From Nannocystis pusilla (lineage in GTDB: Bacteria; Myxococcota_A; Polyangia; Nannocystales; Nannocystaceae): a stretch of DNA of 64,000 nt. Below the pieces are notes generated by a model. It did no database searches. It saw nothing but the letters and a program-made list of their open reading frames with translations, and was not told where the DNA came from. The stretch is from the NCBI RefSeq assembly GCF_020073745.1, contig NZ_JAIRAU010000056.1, positions 310,001 through 374,000 on the forward strand. Reading direction: 5' to 3'. Positions 26,409-33,519 of this stretch are shown piece after piece. The number at the start of each line of letters is the position of its first letter. Position 1 is the first letter of the stretch. Made by a program: the position numbers and the translations under genes.

Positions 26409-26960
26409 ATGTCGCCCTCGCGCTCCTGTACCTTGCTCTGTGGCCTGTGGTTCGTCGCCTGCACCGCGCCGGAGGTCGCGCCGGAGAAGACCGACAAGCC
26501 CGCGGCCGCGGCCGCGCCCGCCCCCGAAGTCGTGCCGCCGACGATCGTCGTCAAGCCCGAGACGGCCGAGCCCGCGCCGGCGCCCGACCCCGCGCCGCCG
26601 GTCGTCGCCGCCGACGCGAAGATCGACGTCGAGGCCTGCGACGCGTACGCCGACCGCTACCGCGCCTGCATCGCCGACAAGGTGCCGAGCGTCGAGCGTG
26701 ACAGCCACACGCGGGTGCTGAAGGCCCAGCTGGCGACGTGGCTGGTCGCGAAGGCCGACCCGAAGCTGGCGCCCGCGCTCGACGGCGAGTGCGCGGCGGC
26801 GGCCGAGGCGGCGCGGGCCGCCACGCGGGTGTTCGGCTGCGTGTGGCGCGACGGCGACGAGCCCGAGCCCGAGGCGCCGAAGCCGGGCAAGCTCAAGCCC
26901 GAGGTGGTGCCCACGAGCCGCGGGGTGATCCCCGATCGCGACCTGCTCGACGCGCTCTAG
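26409..26960 (+). CDS. Small Pro/Ala-rich lipoprotein
   Basis: 183 residues from the ATG at 26409, placed four bases after GGAGG. Lipobox FVAC near residue 17. Residues 25-75 are an Ala/Pro/Glu-rich spacer. A small helical domain (about 78-145) has four cysteines (EACDAYADRYRACIADK, GECAAA, FGCVW) resembling small periplasmic helical-hairpin proteins. The C-terminus is Pro/Lys-rich. No family recognised. Confidence 0.7.
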   Translation: MSPSRSCTLLCGLWFVACTAPEVAPEKTDKPAAAAAPAPEVVPPTIVVKPETAEPAPAPDPAPPVVAADAKIDVEACDAYADRYRACIADKVPSVERDSHTRVLKAQLATWLVAKADPKLAPALDGECAAAAEAARAATRVFGCVWRDGDEPEPEAPKPGKLKPEVVPTSRGVIPDRDLLDAL

Positions 26961-26961
26961 A

Positions 26962-27045
26962 CATGCCCCAAGGGGCATGTTCGTCGAGGCAGGTCCGGGA
27001 GGACAGGCCCCAAGGGGCATGTCCCGCGAGACCTGCGGCTCAGAT
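26962..27045. repeat. 14-bp repeat array, 6 units in strict phase, convergent junction
   Basis: Units start at 26962, 26976, 26990, 27004, 27018 and 27032. The array begins one base after one stop codon, and its last unit contains the stop codon of the convergent monooxygenase gene. The first unit and the next CATG make the perfect 18-base palindrome CATGCCCCAAGGGGCATG, in which TCC/GGA of the consensus is replaced by CCC/GGG on both arms. Confidence 0.9.
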
Positions 27046-28512
27046 CGCATCCTTGAGGGCGATGGCGATGCCGACCACGGCGAGGCACATCTCGTCGAGG
27101 GTCTCCTCGCCGAGGACGACGTCCTTGGGGGCGGCGAGGCCCTGCTCGGCGAGGGCGGCGACGACGTGCGGGTTCGACATGCTGTTGTTGTAGTTGCAGC
27201 GCAGGTACAGCTCGTCGCCGGCGCTCACGCGCGGGACGTCGTCGAGCGGGGCGTCGTAGCTGTAGGTGCGCTGCCAGTTGAAGTCCCAGCCGGGGGTCTG
27301 CAGCAGGCACTCGTTCGCGGGCTCGCCGTCGTCGGGGCTGGGGCGCTGGAGGCCGATCAGCATGTCGGTGCCGACGTAGTGCATGTGCGTCCCGACGGCG
27401 AACACGCGCAGCGGCGGGACGTCGTCGAGCTTGAACAGCATCTGCTCGACGTGGTCCTCGACGCCGGCGGGGATCCGGAACTCGGGGTAGCCGTTGTCGT
27501 CGTGCTCGCTCGGCAGCAGCTGCGGGCCCTCGCTGTTGCCGATCAGCGCCAGCATGCCGACGTACTCGGGGATGGTGTCGCGGATCCGGAGGTCGAGCGA
27601 GGTCGTGCTGTCGAGCTCGGGCTTGCCGGTCGGGTGGTAGTGGACGTTGAGCACGATCCGCGAGCCGGCGGCGATCCGCGAGGCGACGTTCGGCGGGCTC
27701 TCGAACGGGGTCATGCCCGGGGCCCAGGCGGCGATCAGGTTGGCGCTGTTGATGCCGGGGCCGCCGAAGCAGGGGTAGTAGCCGTCCTCGTTGACCTTCT
27801 CGGCCGAGGCGCCGCTCTCGTCGACGTAGGCGAGCACGTGGTGGACGATCTGCGGGTTGCCGGCGGTGATCTGGACGGCGTCGATCCAGGTGTCGTCCTC
27901 GAAGCCGGGGTCGATGCTGAAGCAGAGGAACTGGTCCTTGTCGCCGTCGACCGACACGGGGGTGGGGATCTGGACGCGCACGTCGGCGTCGGTCAGCTCG
28001 ACCTCGGGCGGCTCGGGCAGCGGCGCGGCGGCGGCCGGGTCGCCCTCGGGCGCGCCTTGCTCGACCCACGCGCGCAGCAGCTCGAGCTCGTCGTCGCTGA
28101 GCCGCGGGTCGTCCTGCCAGCCGTGGCGCGGCTGACAGTCGTCTGTCTCATCGGCCAGGAAGGGCGGCATGGTGCCGCGCTCGACCGCGTCGAGGGCCCC
28201 GGGCGCGAACGGCTTGGCGCTGTCGTAGCTGGCCAGCGAGAACGGGGCGATGCCGCCGTCGCTGTGACAGCCGCTGCACTTCTGGACCATGATCGGCGCG
28301 ATGTGCTGATGCCAGGTGACGGGCGCGGCCTCGGGGGCGTCGGTGGTGGTCGGGGCGGCGGTGCCGTCGGTGCCGTCGGTGCCGGCCGTGCCGGGGTCGC
28401 CGGTCTCGCTGGCGCTGTCGAGTCCGGGCCCCGGGTCGCTGCAGCCGCTCGTCACCACGCCCGCCAACGCGACGACGAGCGCCGCAGGTCCGCACAACTT
28501 CTGGATGAACAT
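27040..28512 (-). CDS. Copper type II monooxygenase-like lipoprotein with c-type haem motif (paralogue)
   Basis: 490 residues from the ATG at 28512. Lipobox TSGC (Cys24), Gly/Thr/Asp linker, then CSGCH (79-83) in a cytochrome c-like segment. PHM-type copper ligands follow: IVHHVLAYV, NVHYHPTG and GTHMHYVG, plus WNF-type sequence (GWDFNWQRTY) shared with the protein at 22829 (DWDFSWQGGY). It also has the C-terminal EETLDEMCL, matching EGTGDEMCL there. Overall the two are clear paralogues with diverged linkers. Probably periplasmic oxidation of an unknown substrate. Confidence 0.85.
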   Translation of the reverse strand: MFIQKLCGPAALVVALAGVVTSGCSDPGPGLDSASETGDPGTAGTDGTDGTAAPTTTDAPEAAPVTWHQHIAPIMVQKCSGCHSDGGIAPFSLASYDSAKPFAPGALDAVERGTMPPFLADETDDCQPRHGWQDDPRLSDDELELLRAWVEQGAPEGDPAAAAPLPEPPEVELTDADVRVQIPTPVSVDGDKDQFLCFSIDPGFEDDTWIDAVQITAGNPQIVHHVLAYVDESGASAEKVNEDGYYPCFGGPGINSANLIAAWAPGMTPFESPPNVASRIAAGSRIVLNVHYHPTGKPELDSTTSLDLRIRDTIPEYVGMLALIGNSEGPQLLPSEHDDNGYPEFRIPAGVEDHVEQMLFKLDDVPPLRVFAVGTHMHYVGTDMLIGLQRPSPDDGEPANECLLQTPGWDFNWQRTYSYDAPLDDVPRVSAGDELYLRCNYNNSMSNPHVVAALAEQGLAAPKDVVLGEETLDEMCLAVVGIAIALKDAI

Positions 28513-28576
28513 CGCTCGTCGACCTCTCACGGGCTGGGCCCGCGAGATCGATGGGTACTAAAGCGGCCGGCAAATG

Positions 28577-29152
28577 TCACGGGTCTTCGACTTCGACCTG
28601 GATGCCGCCGAGGGTCCAGGTGTTCTGCCCGTGGTTGTGCAGGTGAAACACGGCCGGCGAGCCGGCCGGGAGCTCGAAGTCGGCGACGAGGTCGAGGTCG
28701 TGCACCATCGCCTTGCCGGGGATCGCTACCTCGCGCTCGAACAGCACGTGGTCGCCCACGACCACGGCCACGTGCGCGGTCGCGGGCTCGGCGGCGACGA
28801 GGTCGAAGTGATAGAGGTCGAGCGAGATCTGCGCGCCGGGCACGATCTCGCGGAGCGTCGGCTGCGTGAACGCGCCGTAATTGCAGCCGCCGGTGTTGAC
28901 CTCGAAGCCGGTGACCTCGACCAGCCAGCCGAGTCCGAGCGGGCACTCGATGCTGCTCGGTCGGTGATCGGCGAACGGGTCGTCGGCCTCGCCCTGCTGC
29001 ACCCACAGCTGCGGCTTGACGAGGTCGACCATGGTGCCCTCGATCTCGGGGACGGGACCGGCGCCGTCGGTGCCCGTGTCATTGCTGGGCTTGCCGCTGT
29101 CGCCGCAGCCGGCCGCGAGCGCGCACGCGAGGAAGATCCGACGAGAGGTCAC
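28577..29152 (-). CDS. Lipoprotein of unknown function
   Basis: 191 residues if translation starts at GTG 29152 (VTSRRIFLACALAAGC); the upstream open frame to 29329 is Arg-rich. Lipobox AAGC near residue 16. The folded part is beta-rich, with ITSLDLYHFDL-like strands (QISLDLYHFDLVAAEP, HVAVVVGDHVLFEREVAIPG) and a C-terminal histidine cluster (VFHLHNHGQNTW). It lies downstream, on the same strand, of nothing obvious and upstream of the monooxygenase gene, so the two may be co-transcribed (64 bp apart). The copper-enzyme context makes the HLHNH cluster worth noting. Confidence 0.65.
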   Translation of the reverse strand: MTSRRIFLACALAAGCGDSGKPSNDTGTDGAGPVPEIEGTMVDLVKPQLWVQQGEADDPFADHRPSSIECPLGLGWLVEVTGFEVNTGGCNYGAFTQPTLREIVPGAQISLDLYHFDLVAAEPATAHVAVVVGDHVLFEREVAIPGKAMVHDLDLVADFELPAGSPAVFHLHNHGQNTWTLGGIQVEVEDP

Positions 29153-29215
29153 GCGAGGAACGATAGGTGGTCGTGGTGGGCCTGTCACGCGGGAGGTTGC
29201 GCTACAGTGCGGCCG

Positions 29216-30388
29216 ATGCGACGCCCGGGCCGTCAGCAGACATGGAGCGCCTCCGCGCTCGTGATCGTCCTCGCGGCCTGCCACCGCGGCGATCCCTCGC
29301 AGGTTCCCGCGTCGGTGACCGGCGGCCATCCGGCGGGCCCCGGCGGCGGAGCGGGGGGCACCGTGACGACCAGTCCTTCGGGACAGGTCGTGACGACCGG
29401 CGGCGAGGGCCTGTCACCGGCGCTGGCGCACCGACGGGCGGAGGGGATCGCGGCGATGGACGGCGGGCGCCACGACCTGGCCCGCCAGGCGTTCGCCGAG
29501 GTGCTCGACGAGGCGCCGGGCAACCTGGCGACGCAGGCGCTGTACGACAGCGCGACCGCGGCGATGCTGGCGGCGCAGTCACAGGCGAGCGAGCGGTTCG
29601 CCGGCCGGACGGCGACGCCGCTGCCGGCGCCGCCGTGGAGCTACACGCTGAAGAAGCCGGCGCCGATCGAGCCCGGACCGGCGCCGGCGCTGGTGCAGGT
29701 GTCGGAGAGCCGCAACGCGATCAGCGACGACGCCGAGTGGTTGGCGCGCAACGGCGTGGCGCTGCCCGAGTACGAGGTGCCGAACCCGATGCGCGGCGAG
29801 CCGGGCAACCTGCCACCGACGATCCCGCCGGCGTTCGGCAAGCACCTGCTGGTCCAGGCGATCCACCAGGACGGCTACAACATCCTGTTCTACGGGCCAG
29901 ATTACGCGGGCGGGCGGTTCGTCGCGCTGCAGCGCGAGGACACGGCGGAGATCGTGGCGCTGTTCGACTTCGCGGCCTACGCCCTCGCGCCGGGGACGCC
30001 GGTCGGCGAGCGGCAGTTCGCCGAGCAGCGGGCGACGTGGGCGGTGCTCGCCGGCTCGACGCTGCTGGTCAGCCACGCGCACGGTACGTACGCGCGCGGG
30101 AGCGGGGGCGACCACGCGTACATCACCGCGCTCGACGTCGAAAGCGGCGAGCTGCTGTGGCGCAGCGCGCCGGAGGTGGCCGGCGCGGCCGACTTCCTGG
30201 TCCACCGCGGCCACGTCCTCACCGGCCACGGCGACCACCTGTTCGTGCTCGACGCCGTCACCGGCAAGACCGTGAGCAAGACGCGGGTGAAGAGCGGGCC
30301 GGACTACCTGTTCCTTCAGGCAGGCAAGCTGCTGGTCCGCTGCTACGACACCGACTATGTGTTCGAGCTGCGCCGCGGAGGAGGTTGA
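29216..30388 (+). CDS. PQQ/beta-propeller-like lipoprotein
   Basis: 390 residues from the ATG at 29216. Lipobox VLAAC. A Gly/Thr linker contains one 14-bp unit (29370). A short TPR-like stretch (about 70-110) is followed by a long Pro-rich spacer. The C-terminal half has quinoprotein-like blades (HAYITALDVESGELLWRSAP, HLFVLDAVTGKTVSKTRV) of the kind seen in PQQ-type propellers such as BamB. It starts an apparent operon: the next gene begins 2 bp after its stop. Confidence 0.75.
   Translation: MRRPGRQQTWSASALVIVLAACHRGDPSQVPASVTGGHPAGPGGGAGGTVTTSPSGQVVTTGGEGLSPALAHRRAEGIAAMDGGRHDLARQAFAEVLDEAPGNLATQALYDSATAAMLAAQSQASERFAGRTATPLPAPPWSYTLKKPAPIEPGPAPALVQVSESRNAISDDAEWLARNGVALPEYEVPNPMRGEPGNLPPTIPPAFGKHLLVQAIHQDGYNILFYGPDYAGGRFVALQREDTAEIVALFDFAAYALAPGTPVGERQFAEQRATWAVLAGSTLLVSHAHGTYARGSGGDHAYITALDVESGELLWRSAPEVAGAADFLVHRGHVLTGHGDHLFVLDAVTGKTVSKTRVKSGPDYLFLQAGKLLVRCYDTDYVFELRRGGG
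29370..29387. repeat. Intragenic 14-bp unit in a lipoprotein linker
   Basis: CCAGTCCTTCGGGA plus CAGG, encoding part of the TTSPSGQVV linker. Confidence 0.45.
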
Positions 30389-30390
30389 CG

Positions 30391-31011
30391 ATGGCCCGGT
30401 TCTTCGAGGACGACGGGAAGGGGGCGCTGCGGCGGGCGATCGTCGCGTTCGAGGCCGAGACGGCGGCCGAGCTGGTGATCGCGGTGCGGCCGACGTCCGA
30501 CCGCTACGCGCACGTGCCGGCGCTGGTCGGCGGGCTGGCGGCCGCGCTGACGCTGGCGTTCCTGCTGTACGGCGAGCCGGAGTTCCGGCTGCACTGGTTC
30601 CTCGTCGACCCGCTGCTGGCCGGGCTGGCGGCGGCGTGGCTGGTGCGCCACAGCCACTGGCTGGCGCGCGTGCTGACCCCGCGCGCGTGGCGGGAGGAGG
30701 CGGTGCTGCGCGCGGCCAAGGCCGGCTACCTCGACCACGGGGTGGCCGAGACGCGCGGCCGCACCGGCGTGTTCCTGTACGTGTCGCTGACCGAGCGCGC
30801 GGCGGTGGTGCTGGCCGACGTCGGCGTGCGCCGCGAGGTGCCGCGCGAGCCGTGGGAGCGGGCCTGCGCCGGGCTCCAGGCCGCGGTCGCGGCCGGCGCC
30901 CGCGCGGTCGATCTGGCGCCGCACCTGCGAGCGCTGGCCGAGCTGTGCGCCGACGCGCTGCCGCGCGGCGAGGACGACGTCAACGAGCTGCCCGACGAGG
31001 TGCTGGCATGA
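30391..31011 (+). CDS. TPM-domain membrane protein
   Basis: 206 residues. The N-terminus (AIVAFEAETAAELVIAVRP) and the C-terminal part (GRTGVFLYVSLTERAAVVLADVG) match the two halves of a TPM/TLP18.3/Psb32 domain, here split by two transmembrane helices (about 48-90) between them. TPM proteins are membrane-associated phosphatase-like or quality-control factors. The gene starts 2 bp after the previous stop, and its own stop overlaps the next ATG (ATGA). That overlap lies in a 14-bp repeat array. Confidence 0.75.
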   Translation: MARFFEDDGKGALRRAIVAFEAETAAELVIAVRPTSDRYAHVPALVGGLAAALTLAFLLYGEPEFRLHWFLVDPLLAGLAAAWLVRHSHWLARVLTPRAWREEAVLRAAKAGYLDHGVAETRGRTGVFLYVSLTERAAVVLADVGVRREVPREPWERACAGLQAAVAAGARAVDLAPHLRALAELCADALPRGEDDVNELPDEVLA

Positions 31012-31085
31012 AAGACATGTCTTCGAGGGCATGGTCGAAGGGTGCTGGCGTGAAGGACATGTCGTCCAGGACATGGCCCAAGATG
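31002..31085. repeat. 14-bp repeat array, 6 units, spanning a stop/start overlap
   Basis: Units start at 31002, 31016, 31030, 31044, 31058 and 31072. They also form a 42-bp (three-unit) tandem duplication, which in frame encodes the related peptides MKDMSSRAWSKGAG and VKDMSSRTWPKM. The array holds the stop codon of the TPM gene and three possible start codons of the next gene (31008, GTG 31050, 31083). Confidence 0.9.
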
Positions 31086-32579
31086 CTGGCGTTCGGCGCG
31101 GCGGCGCTGCTGCTGGCGCTGGCGGCCGAGGCGGCGGCCCGGCCCGGCGGCGGCCACGGCTACTCGGGCGGGGGCGGCGGCTTCAGCGGGGGCGGCAGCA
31201 GCGGCTACAGCGGCGGCGGCAGCAACGGCGGCGGCGACGCCGGGGCGGTGGTCTACCTGCTCGTGCGGCTGCTGATCGATGTGCCGCAGCTCGGCGTGCC
31301 GCTGGTGATCGTGGCGCTCGTCATCCTCTATTACCACCACCGCAACGACCGCCGGCGCCAGGAGGATGAGACGTGGGACAGCGCGCCGACGTTCGCGGCG
31401 CACGCCGTCCGCCGCGGCGACCTCGGCGCGATTCGCCGGCTCGACCCCGACTTCTCGGCGGTGCTGTTCGCCGACTTCGTCTACGCGCTGTACGCCCGCG
31501 CCAACGGGGCCCGCGGCGACGCGCGCGCGATGGAGGCGCTGGCGCCGTACGTGGCCCCCGAGACGCGCGAGGTGCTGCTCAAGCGCGAACCCGCCGGGGT
31601 GCCGATCCGCGGGGTGGTGATCGGGTCGATGCAGGTCGAGCGGGTGTCCCTGCCGACCGCGCCCGACGGGATGATCGAGGTCGAGGTGGCGTTCGAGGCC
31701 AACTACAGCGCCCAGATGGCGGGCGGCGAGCGCGGCTTCTACGTGCATGAGGCGTGGCGGCTGCAGCGGCGGGCCGACGCCAGGAGCCGCACGCCCGAGA
31801 CGGCGACGGCGCTCGGCTGCCCGAACTGCGGCGCGCCGTTCGAGCGCAGCGACGCGGGCAATTGCCGCTACTGCGGCCAGGACGTGGAAGGCGGGCGGTT
31901 CGACTGGTCGGTCCACCACGTGCGCGTGCGCAGGCTGGAGTCGCGGCCGCCGCCGCTGACGCACCACGCCGAGGAGGTCGGGACCGACGACCGGACGATC
32001 TTCATGCCGGGCATCCAGCAGGCCCACGCGGCGTTGATCGCCGAGGACCCGTCGACCGCGCCCGAGCGCATCGACCAGCGCGTGCGCACCATCCACGCCG
32101 AGCTCAACGCCGCCTGGACCGCGCTCGACCTGCAGCGCGTGCGTCCGTACGTGTCCGACTCGCTGTTCAACTACCTGCAGTACTGGATCGACGCCTACCG
32201 CTCGCAGGGCCTGCGCAACGTGCTGTCCGGCACCCAGGTGCTGCGCATGGTGATCGTCAAGCTCGAGCGCGACCGCTGGTACGACGCGCTGACGGTGCGC
32301 GTGTGGGCCAGCGGCATCGACTACACCGCGCGCCTGAACGGCGAGCACGTGTCGGGTAGCACCCGGCACCCGCGCACGTACAGCGAATACTGGACGCTGA
32401 TCCGGGCCGCGCGGGTCCGCGGCGCGCCCGCCAGCGCCGCCAACTGCCCGAACTGCGGCGCGCCGCTCGACCGCGTCAACATGGCCGGGACCTGCGAGTA
32501 CTGCGGCGCCCACCTGACCCGCGGCGAGTTCGACTGGGTGCTCAGCAAGATCGAGCAGGACGAGGCCTACGCCGGATAA
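31008..32579 (+). CDS. Tim44-like domain protein with two zinc ribbons
   Basis: 523 residues from the ATG at 31008; translation could instead start at 31083 (MLAFGAAALLLALAAEAAA), where a normal signal peptide begins. In that case the 25 repeat-encoded residues are not made. After a Gly/Ser-rich stretch (about 45-75) and a transmembrane helix (about 80-105) comes a Tim44/MRPL45-like domain in two parts. Each part is followed by a zinc ribbon (CPNCGAPFERSDAGNCRYCG near 268 and CPNCGAPLDRVNMAGTCEYCG near 480). Tim44-like domains bind membranes or preproteins. Adjacency to a TPM gene is typical of myxobacteria. Confidence 0.8.
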   Translation: MKDMSSRAWSKGAGVKDMSSRTWPKMLAFGAAALLLALAAEAAARPGGGHGYSGGGGGFSGGGSSGYSGGGSNGGGDAGAVVYLLVRLLIDVPQLGVPLVIVALVILYYHHRNDRRRQEDETWDSAPTFAAHAVRRGDLGAIRRLDPDFSAVLFADFVYALYARANGARGDARAMEALAPYVAPETREVLLKREPAGVPIRGVVIGSMQVERVSLPTAPDGMIEVEVAFEANYSAQMAGGERGFYVHEAWRLQRRADARSRTPETATALGCPNCGAPFERSDAGNCRYCGQDVEGGRFDWSVHHVRVRRLESRPPPLTHHAEEVGTDDRTIFMPGIQQAHAALIAEDPSTAPERIDQRVRTIHAELNAAWTALDLQRVRPYVSDSLFNYLQYWIDAYRSQGLRNVLSGTQVLRMVIVKLERDRWYDALTVRVWASGIDYTARLNGEHVSGSTRHPRTYSEYWTLIRAARVRGAPASAANCPNCGAPLDRVNMAGTCEYCGAHLTRGEFDWVLSKIEQDEAYAG

Positions 32580-32585
32580 ACCGAG

Positions 32586-33212
32586 ATGCTCGCGCAAGCC
32601 AAAGATTTCGCCCGCAATACCTTCCTCGCCGGAGCCTTCGCCGCGATCCCGCTGGTCGTCACGGTCTTCGTGCTGTGGTACGTCGACCACCTCACGCGCG
32701 AGCCGCTGAAGGAGCTGTTCGGCATCGACGTGCCGTTCGCCGGCGTCGGTCTGGCGCTGGTCGGCATCTTCGCGCTGGGCCTGGTGGTGCGCAGCCTGAT
32801 CGGCCGCTACTTGCTCGCAGCGATCGACCGCCTGCTGCTCAAGGTGCCGGTGCTCGCCGAGGTGTACAAGGCGTGGAAGCAGATCTCGCTGACGCCGGGC
32901 GGCAGCAGCGGCATCTACTCCAAGGTCGTGCTGGTCCGCCTCGACGGCGACGCGTGGCACCTCGCGTTCACCAGCGGCGACCCGATCGGCGCCGGCACCG
33001 ACGTCGTCTGCGTGTTCGTCCCGACCACGCCGAACCCGATGGTCGGGCGGGTGCTGTTCGTCCCGCTGTCGCGCTGCCGGCCGACGGCGCTGGCGGTCGA
33101 GGAGGTGTTCAAGTTCCTGCTGTCCGGCGGCAACTACGTCCCCGACGAGGTCGCCGCCGCCACCCAGAGCGAGCGAGCGATCAGCGATTTGCCGCCTCAG
33201 CCCGCTGCCTAG
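32586..33212 (+). CDS. DUF502 family membrane protein
   Basis: 208 residues, starting 6 bp after the previous stop. Two transmembrane helices (about 13-33 and 50-75) are followed by the DUF502 core (RLLLKVPVLAEVYKAWKQI, VVCVFVPTTPNPMVGRVLFVP). The family is widespread and uncharacterised. Last gene of the operon-like run 29216-33212. Confidence 0.85.
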   Translation: MLAQAKDFARNTFLAGAFAAIPLVVTVFVLWYVDHLTREPLKELFGIDVPFAGVGLALVGIFALGLVVRSLIGRYLLAAIDRLLLKVPVLAEVYKAWKQISLTPGGSSGIYSKVVLVRLDGDAWHLAFTSGDPIGAGTDVVCVFVPTTPNPMVGRVLFVPLSRCRPTALAVEEVFKFLLSGGNYVPDEVAAATQSERAISDLPPQPAA

Positions 33213-33519
33213 GGGCTTGCGTCGGTGTCATGTTGACAGCCGCAGATCTGCGTCTGGAGGCTTTTGCGGGGCAGATCTCGGGCGAATGCGACGTCTGCAC
33301 GATCATCGTCGCGGCCGCGCCCAGCGTGACGACGATGCAACCCGGATGAATAAAAGTCACGGCGCGGCGAAACCCGCGCGGGGCTCCGTTCGCACGGTGG
33401 GCATGATCCAAATGTCGTGATCGGTCAGGCGTCCGCTGCCGGCGCCATGGCCCTGCGCCCGCGAAAAAAAGCTGATTTGTTGCGTGGTCCGAAGCCGCTC
33501 AGTATGGCTAAATAGTCCT
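33213..33519. other. 307-bp intergenic/promoter region
   Basis: No gene is visible. It is less GC-rich than its surroundings, with an A-run (GCGAAAAAAAGCTGATTTGT) about 50 bp before the next start and TATGGCTAAAT close to it, possibly an upstream element and -10. This is weak evidence for a promoter. Confidence 0.4.

Noticed and set aside
33233..33260. TTGACA as a -35 box
   Set aside because: A perfect TTGACA at 33233-33238 has no matching -10 at the right distance and is nearly 290 bp from the next gene.
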